Of a stretch of 39,888 nt of DNA, positions 7,875 to 13,882 are shown piece by piece. Source of the DNA: a virus; the IMG/VR virus record IMGVR_UViG_3300028666_000063, positions 1-39,888 of that record; one strand, written 5' to 3'. Position 1 is the first letter of the stretch; every line of letters begins with the position of its first letter. Position numbers and translations under genes: made by a program. Under the pieces are notes generated by a model. That model did not search any database. It saw nothing but the letters and a program-made list of their open reading frames with translations, and was not told the origin of the DNA.

Positions 7875-8035
7875 GCACAGAACCATCCGTAGAGACAAAA
7901 GGGTTTTTGAAAGTAAAGCCTATGTCAGAGTCAGAAGCAAAGGTATTTGAACAGAAAATGAATAGTGAACCATCCGTAGAGACAAAGGAAGAGGGAGGAA
8001 AGAATGAAGTGTATTTTATCAAAACTAGGATATGA
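7871..8035 (+). CDS. 54-residue protein with two EPSVETK copies
   Basis: Begins MSTEPSVETKGFLKVKPMS and repeats MNSEPSVETKEE from residue 30. This looks like two fused repeat cassettes. The start overlaps the preceding stop (ATGA). The 3' end overlaps the next gene by 32 nt. No known domain; it may be a by-product of repeat duplication. Confidence 0.5.
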   Translation: MSTEPSVETKGFLKVKPMSESEAKVFEQKMNSEPSVETKEEGGKNEVYFIKTRI

Positions 8036-8216
8036 AGATAACTTCTATGTCGGCTTATGGGGAACTGGTGGCAAAGAGATATTATGGCAGAAGGAATTAA
8101 CAGTCAAAGACGAAGATTTGTTTCTGAAACTGGGCCTTAATAGGAGTAGTTTTATTGTTTCATTTAGGCTTGCCAAAGAGATCTTTTATGTAAAGGACTT
8201 GAAAAGTGATAAATAA
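8004..8216 (+). CDS. Unknown 70-residue protein
   Basis: Starts after GAGGGAGGAAAGA-ATG, which lies just 3' of the third repeat copy. Alternating hydrophobic/aromatic pattern (DNFYVGLWGTGGKEILW) suggests a small beta domain. No family recognised. Overlaps the methylase gene by 11 nt. Confidence 0.6.
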   Translation: MKCILSKLGYEDNFYVGLWGTGGKEILWQKELTVKDEDLFLKLGLNRSSFIVSFRLAKEIFYVKDLKSDK

Positions 8217-8634
8217 AGGGATGATGACTAGCAGTACCCCAGAATGGGAAACACCACAGGATTTGTTCGATAAACTGAATGATGAGTTTCACTTTACACT
8301 TGATGTTTGTGCTCAGCCACACAACGCTAAATGTGCAAGGTATATCACACCAGAAGCGGATGGACTACAAGTTGGTTGGGATAACGAGATGGTTTGGATG
8401 AACCCTCCCTATGGTCGGGGGATCGTCAAATGGGTAGAGAAGATAAGCAAACACAATGGTGTCGCTCTACTTCCAGCGAGAACAGATACACGATGGTTTC
8501 ACGACTACATATACGGTAAAGCCGAGATCAGGTTTGTTAAAGGTAGAATACAGTTCTTAAATGGTAAGAAGTTAGATAACGCACCGTTCCCAAGTATGAT
8601 TGTAATTTTTAGCAAGGAGGAAAAATGCCAGTAG
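8206..8634 (+). CDS. DNA N6-adenine methyltransferase (phage Dam family)
   Basis: 142 residues. Motifs of the phage Dam family are clear: STPEWETPQDLFDKLNDEFHFTLDVCA at the N terminus, the catalytic NPPYG (motif IV) about residue 65, and a C-terminal RIQFLNGKKLDNAPFPSMIVIF. It transfers methyl groups from SAM to adenine N6, probably protecting phage DNA from host restriction. GTG at 8206 has AAAGGA 8 nt upstream; ATGs at 8221 and 8224 follow AAAGGG too closely. Target sequence unknown. Confidence 0.88.
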   Translation: MINKGMMTSSTPEWETPQDLFDKLNDEFHFTLDVCAQPHNAKCARYITPEADGLQVGWDNEMVWMNPPYGRGIVKWVEKISKHNGVALLPARTDTRWFHDYIYGKAEIRFVKGRIQFLNGKKLDNAPFPSMIVIFSKEEKCQ

Positions 8635-8789
8635 AGAGAATTGACTATTATTCAGAAGAAGATTACAGAAACGCCCAAGAGGAAGAAGAACGAGCAAGAG
8701 AACAGTATGAATACGAGCAGGAAATAGCCGCAAGAGAACAGGTAGAGTTTGAGGCGGCTTATGAAGCCGATATGGAGCAACAAAAATGA
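8625..8789 (+). CDS. 54-residue charged coiled-coil protein
   Basis: AAGGAGGAAAA-ATG precedes a protein made almost entirely of Glu, Arg, Gln and Ala (NAQEEEERAREQYEYEQEIAAREQ). This is a single predicted helix or coiled coil. Ends ATGA into the next gene. Function unknown. Confidence 0.65.
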   Translation: MPVERIDYYSEEDYRNAQEEEERAREQYEYEQEIAAREQVEFEAAYEADMEQQK

Positions 8790-9070
8790 GCATAGAACCA
8801 TCCGTAGAGACAAAGATGCGTTTAGCAATAAATGAGTGGACTCACAGAATTGTCAGAGAGTATGGTTATAAACCAAAACCAGGAGACCCTCCAGTAGCGT
8901 TTATTTGTTACCAAGCAGAGGATATTTTATCTCAAGCCCTCTCCACCCAACAAGCCCAGATGAGGGATAAGTTGAAGGGACTAAAACACGATATTGAAAA
9001 TGATGAAATCCAAGACTTAAAAACAATTGGCTACAACCAAGCAATCACAGATGTATTGGAGTTGCTGTGA
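8786..9070 (+). CDS. 94-residue protein with N-terminal EPSVETK unit
   Basis: Starts MSIEPSVETK, then MRLAINEWTHRIVREYGYKPKPGDPP and a helical C terminus. An internal ATG directly after the repeat (8816) could be the ancestral start, with the repeat added in front. No known domain. Confidence 0.62.
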   Translation: MSIEPSVETKMRLAINEWTHRIVREYGYKPKPGDPPVAFICYQAEDILSQALSTQQAQMRDKLKGLKHDIENDEIQDLKTIGYNQAITDVLELL

Positions 9071-9186
9071 AATGGCTTGTACGATATAACGTAAAAGGGA
9101 AATGGCTCTCTCGGTACGAATGGGGTAGTTGGGAAGAAGTTACTATTAAATACATGGGTAAATCAGCGAGGTTATATGCAGCGTAG
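9067..9186 (+). CDS. 39-residue basic, Trp-rich protein (GTG start)
   Basis: GTG at 9067 overlaps the preceding TGA and follows GGAGTTGCT. The product has Trp at 3, 13, 19 and 22 (KWLVRYNVKGKWLSRYEW) and reads like a single small beta domain. No family recognised. Confidence 0.5.
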   Translation: MKWLVRYNVKGKWLSRYEWGSWEEVTIKYMGKSARLYAA

Positions 9187-9472
9187 TTTAAAACAAAATG
9201 CAAGTCTTCACGTGCTGTTCTCTGAATTAGCAGATGCCCTTAACAATGCTGGACTTGACCAACGGGTAGTCCTAAAGCCTTCGGTTGAGATACCCTGGAA
9301 CCTTGAGTCTGTTAAAAGCAACCTCTGGAAACCGATTCAAAAAGCAGTTACTCACAAGGACTCAACCACCGAACTTGACTCGGTAGAAATCGACAAGGTC
9401 TACGATATTCTTATGCGTCATTTAGGAACGAAATTTGGAATATTTGTTGACTTTCCGGCAGATAAGGAATAG
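9176..9472 (+). CDS. Conserved phage protein, possible NinB-like recombination factor
   Basis: 98 residues with RSLKQNASLHVLFSELADALNNAGLDQRVVLKPSVEIPW and a C-terminal VYDILMRHLGTKFGIFVDFP. I recognise this layout from small conserved phage proteins next to NinB/NinG-type genes. A direct function is not shown. It is the last gene before the rightward late-type promoter. Confidence 0.6.
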   Translation: MQRSLKQNASLHVLFSELADALNNAGLDQRVVLKPSVEIPWNLESVKSNLWKPIQKAVTHKDSTTELDSVEIDKVYDILMRHLGTKFGIFVDFPADKE

Positions 9473-9478
9473 TTTTAT

Positions 9479-9491
9479 CGTATATACCAAG
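9479..9491 (+). promoter_or_regulatory. Late-type promoter element CGTATATACCAAG (site E)
   Basis: The only rightward intergenic copy of the CGTATATA motif, 7 bp after a stop codon and about 87 bp before the lysozyme start. It would switch on lysis and downstream genes late, using the same factor as the leftward head/tail units. Confidence 0.55.
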
Positions 9492-9565
9492 TAGTACATA
9501 AACAATTTTGGAGACAGCAGGTGGCATAGTAGATCACCGACTATCAACATAAAGGAAGGTAAGAG

Positions 9566-10180
9566 ACGAGTAGAGGGAAAAAGATTGCTCTGCTAATCAT
9601 AGTTCTAGCAATACTACTGATTGCAAGCAAAGTATTCGCTAAACAAGTAACTAACCAAACAAAAACAGACCCAACACAAATACAAAAAATAGTAGAACCT
9701 TACCAAAACAAACCCGTAGGGGAAATGCCACAAGGAAACAAACTACCACAGTTTGTATCTATTCCCGAAAAGATGTATACAAACTATACAGTTCCTCAGA
9801 TAACTGTACAAAATCAGCCCGAATCTATACAGTCCGACAACGAAAACGCAGTATGGAACTACCTAATACAGAGATTCACAAGAAACCAGACCGCAGGGAT
9901 TATGGGAAATCTCCAACAAGAACATGGCTTCCAAACCTCTGGAGATGGTTTAGCACAGTGGACAGGCGGAAGAAAATCACGCTTACTAGGAATGGATAAT
10001 CCGTATAGCCTAGAAACACAGTTGAACTTCTTGATAGTTGAGCTCAACGAAAGTGGTCTAGTCTTACCAGATGACCTAGTGGGAGCTACAAGAACCTTTC
10101 AAAATCAATTCGAGAGATGCGGACAATGTAACGAAGTAGGCCGTATAAACTACGCCTACGAAATACTGGCAAGGCATTAA
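9566..10180 (+). CDS. Exported lysozyme (phage tail lysozyme-like), probable ACG start
   Basis: From the only nearby ATG (9725) the protein lacks a signal peptide, yet the in-frame upstream sequence encodes a textbook one: SRGKKIALLIIVLAILLIA then SKVFA-KQ. The frame closes at TAA 9560-9562, and AAGGAAGG at 9552-9559 sits 6 nt before ACG at 9566, which occupies the start position. From there the protein is 204 residues. The catalytic domain (about residues 90-204) shows WNYLIQRFTRNQTAGIMGNLQQEHGF and GDGLAQWTGGRKSRLL, typical of tail-lysozyme muramidases, with the likely catalytic Glu in QQEHGF. It would degrade peptidoglycan from outside the membrane. Confidence 0.75.
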   Translation, partial: TSRGKKIALLIIVLAILLIASKVFAKQVTNQTKTDPTQIQKIVEPYQNKPVGEMPQGNKLPQFVSIPEKMYTNYTVPQITVQNQPESIQSDNENAVWNYLIQRFTRNQTAGIMGNLQQEHGFQTSGDGLAQWTGGRKSRLLGMDNPYSLETQLNFLIVELNESGLVLPDDLVGATRTFQNQFERCGQCNEVGRINYAYEILARH

Positions 10181-10294
10181 ATGGTAGGAGTAGCAGCTTA
10201 CATAATAGGATTCGCAATAGTATGGGTAACGATAGGAGGAGAACATGGCCTGGGCACATCCAGAGATAATAGGACAAATGCCACACGAAAGTAA
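10181..10294 (+). CDS. 37-residue membrane peptide, holin-like
   Basis: ATG directly after the lysozyme TAA. One hydrophobic segment (VGVAAYIIGFAIVWVTI) then a short polar tail. Size and position after a lysozyme fit a pinholin or lysis regulator. It overlaps the next gene by 50 nt in another frame, so its reality is uncertain. Confidence 0.45.
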   Translation: MVGVAAYIIGFAIVWVTIGGEHGLGTSRDNRTNATRK

Positions 10295-10427
10295 CAAAGA
10301 CTACTGGGAACGGTGGAGAGCGAACGAAAACAGGTTCTCTGAAGAGTTTAATAAAAGTTGGTTAAACCGCTTAGCAGGTAACCAGATACCAACTGTTCCT
10401 AGTTACGACGATCTAATAGCACATTAA
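10245..10427 (+). CDS. Unknown 60-residue protein
   Basis: Strong ribosome site AGGAGGAGAAC-ATG. Sequence rich in Trp, Glu and Asn (NKDYWERWRANENRFSEEFNKSW). Soluble and helical. No family recognised. Confidence 0.6.
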   Translation: MAWAHPEIIGQMPHESNKDYWERWRANENRFSEEFNKSWLNRLAGNQIPTVPSYDDLIAH

Positions 10428-10442
10428 CATAAGTATTGGTAT

Positions 10443-10517
10443 AGCGTAGTAGCTCAGTCATAATTAGAGCGTAGCAGGAAACTGCCTAGGTCGTTGGTGT
10501 GAGACCAACCTACTTTC
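10443..10517 (+). ncRNA. Degenerate tRNA-like RNA 1
   Basis: Order resembles a tRNA. 5' acceptor AGCGTAG, linker TA, D-stem GCTC/GAGC, then GCAG-GAAA-CTGC in place of an anticodon arm, variable GGTC, T-stem GTTGG/CCAAC with a 7-nt loop, and 3' acceptor CTACTTT (one mismatch). The D-loop lacks GG, the T-loop lacks TTC, and the GAAA tetraloop offers no anticodon. It cannot decode; either a decayed tRNA or an RNA keeping only the shape. Confidence 0.5.
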
Positions 10518-10526
10518 TACTAAGTA

Positions 10527-10563
10527 GCACTATAACTTTAATCCGTTATAGGTAAGTCTGTGC
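10527..10563 (+). ncRNA. Two-tier hairpin in the non-coding cluster
   Basis: GCAC (10527-10530) pairs with GTGC (10560-10563). Inside, CTATAAC (10530-10536) pairs with GTTATAG (10545-10551) around an 8-nt loop. It resembles an isolated anticodon-type arm but has no D or T arms. Confidence 0.45.
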
Positions 10564-10641
10564 CAATACTAAGTATAAGTTATGTCTCGATTATATGCCC
10601 CGTGGGTAGTGACGGCTCTCTGCCCCCAATACTAAGTATAA
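10563..10641 (+). repeat. Direct repeats CCAATACTAAGTATAA with inverted copy upstream
   Basis: Exact 16-bp copies at 10563-10578 and 10626-10641. An inverted partial copy, AGTATTGG, lies at 10432-10439. The inverted copy can pair with either direct copy, enclosing tRNA-like RNA 1 in a long stem. The repeats delimit a short GC-rich segment (10597-10625). Confidence 0.85.
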
Positions 10642-10658
10642 AGATATATCTAGGTACG

Positions 10659-10713
10659 AGTGGTGTCGTATAACGGTAGTACAAAGGTGTGGGTTCGAGT
10701 CCCACCACCGCTC
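10659..10713 (+). ncRNA. Anticodon-arm-less tRNA(Gly)-like RNA
   Basis: A 55-nt element with a perfect 7-bp acceptor (AGTGGTG/CACCGCT, one G-U), linker TC, a D-arm GTATAACGGTAGTAC with the conserved GG, and a fully canonical T-arm GTGGG-TTCGAGT-CCCAC. Between D and T arms there are only 6 nt (AAAGGT, 10683-10688), where a tRNA has a 17-nt anticodon arm plus variable loop. The arms match bacterial tRNA-Gly closely. No encoded CCA; flanks GATATA (10643-10648) and TATATC (10723-10728) can extend the stem. Confidence 0.75.
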
Positions 10714-10748
10714 TTATCTGGGTATATCTAAATATCGTATCTTGCGTC

Positions 10749-10812
10749 CCTCAGTAAACATGAAATATAGGCTGCCTGCAGCGAGTCTGGGCCACAGAGC
10801 CTTTTACTGAGG
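10749..10812 (+). ncRNA. Long structured hairpin before the HNH gene
   Basis: CCTCAGTAAA (10749-10758) pairs perfectly with TTTACTGAGG (10803-10812). An inner GGCT/AGCC stem (10770-10773 with 10798-10801) encloses a further short GCC/GGC stem. No T-run follows, so it is not an ordinary terminator. It ends 19 nt before the AAGGAGGG site of the HNH gene. Confidence 0.6.
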
Positions 10813-10841
10813 AGCATAGAATATGAACTAAAGGAGGGATA

Positions 10842-11237
10842 GTGGCAAAGAAGAAGACTGATAAGGGCAAGGCCGTGGACGAAGCAAAACTAATTGCTAA
10901 GTTGAGGGCTGGGTACAAGTGCGAGAAGTGTCCTAAGACCAAAGAAGACGGATGGCAGATGCACGGAGCACACATCATACCAGTAGGATATAACGGTACT
11001 GCTGCCGACCCCGATAATATCTTATGCTTATGTGCTACTTGTCACTCTATGGGTAAAGACTCTTCACATCAGAACCCTATCCCATTCTCGAACTGGTTTA
11101 ATGAGAAGTTCCCTGGTAGATACGATGAACTATGGCAGATAGCTTGGGGGTACACCCAAAACCCTAGACCCAAGAAGGATTGGATACAGATAAGAAAAGA
11201 CCTAAAAGAACTCACAAAACTGTTGACACAAGGGTAG
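10842..11237 (+). CDS. HNH endonuclease-like protein
   Basis: 131 residues, GTG start after AAGGAGGGATA. Two zinc knuckles (CEKCPKT and CLCATCHS) flank GAHIIPVGYNGTAADPDNILCLCATCH, the H-N-H arrangement of phage HNH proteins and NinG-like factors. The basic N terminus (MAKKKTDKGK) suits DNA binding. It may nick DNA for packaging or recombination. No intron is visible nearby. Confidence 0.75.
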   Translation: MAKKKTDKGKAVDEAKLIAKLRAGYKCEKCPKTKEDGWQMHGAHIIPVGYNGTAADPDNILCLCATCHSMGKDSSHQNPIPFSNWFNEKFPGRYDELWQIAWGYTQNPRPKKDWIQIRKDLKELTKLLTQG

Positions 11238-11279
11238 AATAAGCCTATACTAAGGATAAATTAAGTTATTGGAGGGGCA

Positions 11280-11387
11280 ATGACCGAGAACGAAGAGAGT
11301 AGATTGGAAGCCAGCGATATAGTTGGCTGTTTTTGTTTTGTCGCTTTACTGGCGATGATTATTTTTGTTTACCTATTTTTTAGATAA
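11280..11387 (+). CDS. 35-residue membrane peptide
   Basis: Ribosome site TTGGAGGGGCA-ATG. Acidic N terminus (MTENEESRLEASD) then one hydrophobic helix with two Cys (IVGCFCFVALLAMIIFVYLFF). Possible lysis or membrane-modifying peptide. Followed by the GC-rich island. Confidence 0.58.
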   Translation: MTENEESRLEASDIVGCFCFVALLAMIIFVYLFFR

Positions 11388-11416
11388 GCACCTAGACAAC
11401 TTGGAGGTGAGCAGCT

Positions 11417-11761
11417 ATGCTCGTAAAACAGACGGACTATGACCACGATGCTCATGTCCTGATGCAACTGGCGAAGTACCTTGTCGCCCTGATGCACTAT
11501 TGCCAACGCAACGCCGTTTCATACCCGTTGGCGATGCTCGTATTTACCCGTCTTCTGAACGGTTCTGAGATACAAGACATCTCGGTTCCCTGCAAGAAGG
11601 CTAAGGGTGGAGTCTGCCACATCGGAGTCGAAGACCACATCGGGGGTATCGACTCTACCCTGGCGGACATCGACATCGCCCTAGAAGCACTTGGGTTTGA
11701 ACTGGACTACAAAGAGGACATTGAGGAACCGAACCCTGGCCCTGCTACCTACGAGATATGA
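11417..11761 (+). CDS. Unknown 114-residue protein in GC-rich island
   Basis: First gene of the island. Preceded by TTGGAGGTGAGCAGCT-ATG. Helical N terminus (DAHVLMQLAKYLVALMHYCQRNA), Cys/His in the middle (VPCKKAKGGVCHIGVEDH) and an acidic C terminus. Codons end in C or G far more often than in flanking genes, suggesting recent acquisition. No family recognised. Confidence 0.65.
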   Translation: MLVKQTDYDHDAHVLMQLAKYLVALMHYCQRNAVSYPLAMLVFTRLLNGSEIQDISVPCKKAKGGVCHIGVEDHIGGIDSTLADIDIALEALGFELDYKEDIEEPNPGPATYEI

Positions 11762-11767
11762 GACATC

Positions 11768-11926
11768 ATGGAACTCTGGATTCAGATTCGCGTTAAGCCA
11801 GGCGATGACACATCTCGTCTGGTGGAAGGACTTATCAACCTACTCACGATAAGGGGATTTCTCGGAGAAGGCAAGACGCTCTCTTACGAGAGAATCGGGG
11901 ACACACTACTCATCTTTCGGAGGTAG
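11768..11926 (+). CDS. Unknown 52-residue protein in GC-rich island
   Basis: ATG at 11768, weak site GAGAC. Strand-helix-strand pattern (LWIQIRVKPGDDTSRLVEGLINLLTIRG) ending LLIFRR. Its stop lies 2 nt before the next start. Confidence 0.52.
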   Translation: MELWIQIRVKPGDDTSRLVEGLINLLTIRGFLGEGKTLSYERIGDTLLIFRR

Positions 11927-11928
11927 CC

Positions 11929-12237
11929 ATGAGTCGGGGGAAGCGTAAGGCAAACCGTTCGATGAAGCCTCGCCGCTCCCCTCGTGGGAGTAAGAAGCAT
12001 CAGCACATCAAACTGACGCAGGACACCCACCATCACTTCTGGCCCAAGAACCTCTATGGGGGGTGGGAGAATGTCGTACACGAACTCAGCTACGACTTCC
12101 ACCACTCGTACCACTGTTTCTTCATGCGGTACTGCAAGTCGGGGCACGGTAGGGACTGTCATCACGGTTTCTGCCAGTTCCAAGCGGTTTGCTGCTATGT
12201 CGGTCTCACTGTCGAATGGGGGAGGCGAGTCAAGTAA
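11929..12237 (+). CDS. His/Cys/Arg-rich protein, possible HNH-like nuclease
   Basis: 102 residues after CGGAGGTAGCC-ATG. Arg/Lys-rich N terminus (MSRGKRKANRSMKPRRSPRG), then HHHFWPKNLYGGWENVVHELSYDFHHSYHCFF. The HH...P...N-V-V...H....H..F spacing resembles a minimal HNH fold in which a His pair, Asn and later His bind metal and phosphate. The Cys-rich C terminus may bind zinc. Tentative. Ends TAATG into the next gene. Confidence 0.5.
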   Translation: MSRGKRKANRSMKPRRSPRGSKKHQHIKLTQDTHHHFWPKNLYGGWENVVHELSYDFHHSYHCFFMRYCKSGHGRDCHHGFCQFQAVCCYVGLTVEWGRRVK

Positions 12238-12434
12238 TGCCTGATGACATCGTACCGGACGAGAACCCCAACGAGTCTCCGTGCATCAAGTGTGGCTCTA
12301 TGCAGTTCGGCTGTGAGTGTTCCTCGTACCGCTTCTGGCGGGCTGAGGTTGCAGGGCGCAACTTCCGCAGGGACACTGCCGCTGCCGCAAGGCATATCCG
12401 CGAACGCGACCACCTCCACCATCACGACGGCTAG
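12237..12434 (+). CDS. Small zinc-ribbon-like protein in GC-rich island
   Basis: 65 residues starting MPDDIVPDENPNES. CIKCG...FGCECSS supplies four Cys in a zinc-knuckle pattern (about residues 17-29). The rest is Arg/Ala-rich and ends in a His cluster (HLHHHDG). Coupled to the preceding gene by TAATG. Confidence 0.5.
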   Translation: MPDDIVPDENPNESPCIKCGSMQFGCECSSYRFWRAEVAGRNFRRDTAAAARHIRERDHLHHHDG

Positions 12435-12456
12435 AACAGCCGCCACACCTTCCCAG

Positions 12457-12516
12457 TCCGATAAACACAAGCCCCAAAAGGGCAAGTGCGGGCTGGGGAG
12501 ACCAGCCTTTATCGGA
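12457..12516 (+). ncRNA. Three-way-junction RNA before the phosphoesterase gene
   Basis: P1 TCCGATAAA (12457-12465) pairs perfectly with TTTATCGGA (12508-12516). P2 is GCCC (12471-12474) with GGGC (12480-12483). P3 is GGCTGG (12491-12496) with CCAGCC (12502-12507), stacked directly on P1. A further interrupted hairpin follows at about 12524-12557 (GGGGA/TCCCC with TCTCG/CGAGA). Both lie before the AAGGAGGG site of the next gene. Confidence 0.6.
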
Positions 12517-12583
12517 GGGTACATGGGGAGTTTCTCGGTTGGTTATCGAGATATCCCCTCCAATTAATAACTAAGGAGGGTAA

Positions 12584-13402
12584 GTGAAGACAGGAACAGT
12601 AACAATAAACGAAGACCATGCCTACTTACTAGTAGTAGGCGACCTTCATGTTGGCGACAAGGCCTTTGGGAAAGAGTCGCGGAAGAAGCTAGATGGGTTG
12701 GTGGACTGGGTAGAGCAGCACTCTAACGCTAGGGTCATCCTTAACGGAGACCTCTTAAATACTGCCACTAGAGTCTCAAAAACAAGCCCCTTTGAACAGG
12801 ACATGACCCTAGAGGAGCAGATTAACACCGTCGCTAGAATCCTCTTACCAATTAAAGACCGTATTATCGGAGCAGTCATGGGGAACCATGAACGGAGAGT
12901 ACTGGACTTTGCAGGTTTCGACCCCACTATCTCCGTTTTAACCATGTTGGGATTGTCGGTGGCAGACTTATACTTTAAACATTGTGGAGTTCTAAAAATA
13001 AAGGTCGGTAAGCGCAACAGAGGTATGGGAAAACAAGGTACTGGCGTTTCATATACAGTAGTCTTCCATCATACTACAGGAGGCGGAAAGTTAATTGGTT
13101 CTAAGTTAAACCGAATCGACCACATGAGGCACTCGACTGTCGGTAACGCCGATGTATATTTCGGCTCGCACAATCACGCCTTAGCTAACGCAGTTGTAGT
13201 TTGTAATGAATATAACCCCTTCTCTGAGACTATTGAACAACGTAAGCAGGTTCTGGTAGACTGTGGAGGATACTTAGAGTGGGACGGGAGTTACGCCGAG
13301 GCGATGCAGCTTGAACCTATGGAACTAGGAAGTCCTCGTGTAAGGTTGGATGGGAAGAAAAAAGACATCAGGGTAAGTTTATGGGGAGGCGATTGGGTAT
13401 GA
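12584..13402 (+). CDS. Calcineurin-like metallophosphoesterase
   Basis: 272 residues, GTG start after AAGGAGGGTAA. The full metal-binding set is visible in order: GDLHVGD (residues 19-25), NGDLL (about 55), GNHERR (about 100), VFHHTT (about 150) and GSHNHA (about 195). Members hydrolyse phosphodiesters or phosphomonoesters with two metal ions. In phages they may act on DNA ends, 2',3'-cyclic phosphates or signalling nucleotides; the target here is unknown. Ends ATGA into the next gene. Confidence 0.85.
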   Translation: MKTGTVTINEDHAYLLVVGDLHVGDKAFGKESRKKLDGLVDWVEQHSNARVILNGDLLNTATRVSKTSPFEQDMTLEEQINTVARILLPIKDRIIGAVMGNHERRVLDFAGFDPTISVLTMLGLSVADLYFKHCGVLKIKVGKRNRGMGKQGTGVSYTVVFHHTTGGGKLIGSKLNRIDHMRHSTVGNADVYFGSHNHALANAVVVCNEYNPFSETIEQRKQVLVDCGGYLEWDGSYAEAMQLEPMELGSPRVRLDGKKKDIRVSLWGGDWV

Positions 13403-13737
13403 ACAGTAAAGACCGTTATTTCCCTGGAGGTGCTTATAGGGATGTATCAGAGGACAAACTAGACTTCGAGGGGTTCCTGAGCCCCGTTGTACTAGAAGAA
13501 TTTGCCAAATATATGCACTTTCACCGTAAGCAGTCAGATGGGGTTATGAGGGACTCGGATAATTGGCAGGCTGGAATACCTAAAGATGTTTATATGAAAT
13601 CGTTATTAAGACACACGCACGATGTCTGGATGGAGCATAGGGGCTATGACAGCCGAGAGGGAATGATAGACGCGTTATGCGGTGTAATGTTCAACTCAAT
13701 GGGCATGCTACTGGAGGTGCTAAAAGATGAAAGTTAA
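13399..13737 (+). CDS. dATP/dGTP diphosphohydrolase-like protein (DUF5664 type)
   Basis: 112 residues from ATG 13399 (site GGGAGGCGATTGGGT; overlaps the preceding TGA). Pattern LSPVVLEEFAKYMHFHRKQ, DNWQAGIPKDVYMKSLLRHTHDVWMEHRGY and EGMIDALCGVMFNSMGMLLEVL matches the all-helical MazG-like family with this DNWQ-GIP signature. Related proteins hydrolyse dGTP or dATP, in some phages to shape the nucleotide pool for modified DNA. No base-modification synthetase is seen here, so the role is open. Confidence 0.65.
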   Translation: MNSKDRYFPGGAYRDVSEDKLDFEGFLSPVVLEEFAKYMHFHRKQSDGVMRDSDNWQAGIPKDVYMKSLLRHTHDVWMEHRGYDSREGMIDALCGVMFNSMGMLLEVLKDES

Positions 13738-13882
13738 GAGCGTTAAAGGATTCAATAAAACCGCAGAACCGATGTGGTGTGTGACAGACATATCCGTAGA
13801 CAAACAAAACAAGCAACATCAAACACAAACTTGGTATAGCTCTGAGAGTGAAGCATACCAACATGAGAAGGAGGAGAAATGA
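13727..13882 (+). CDS. Unknown 51-residue protein
   Basis: Starts 11 nt inside the end of the previous gene and ends ATGA into the next. Gln/Lys-rich (DKQNKQHQTQTWYSSESEAYQHEKEEK). Small beta hairpin likely; no family recognised. Confidence 0.58.
   Translation: MKVKSVKGFNKTAEPMWCVTDISVDKQNKQHQTQTWYSSESEAYQHEKEEK

Larger units (their letters stand above)
7279..8814 (+). repeat. Four exact copies of a 20-bp repeat encoding EPSVETK
   Basis: GAACCATCCGTAGAGACAAA occurs at 7279-7298, 7880-7899, 7967-7986 and 8795-8814. Each copy lies one or two codons after an ATG and is read in the same frame as EPSVETK. Copies 2 and 4 share upstream sequence too (TGGAGCAA...AAATGAGCAYA). The rest of the associated ORFs is unrelated. 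Confidence 0.95.

Noticed and set aside
9725-10180. Lysozyme starting at the first ATG
   Set aside because: It would lack any export signal, has no good ribosome site, and leaves a perfect in-frame signal peptide unexplained.
10563-10641. Short CRISPR-like array
   Set aside because: Only two 16-bp direct copies with one 47-bp interval and an inverted partial copy; no cas genes.
12244-12567. 107-residue Ser/Thr/Arg-rich frame in the GC-rich island
   Set aside because: It overlaps the zinc-knuckle gene and the three-way-junction RNA in another frame, has no ribosome site, and its composition is that of a shadow frame in GC-rich DNA.
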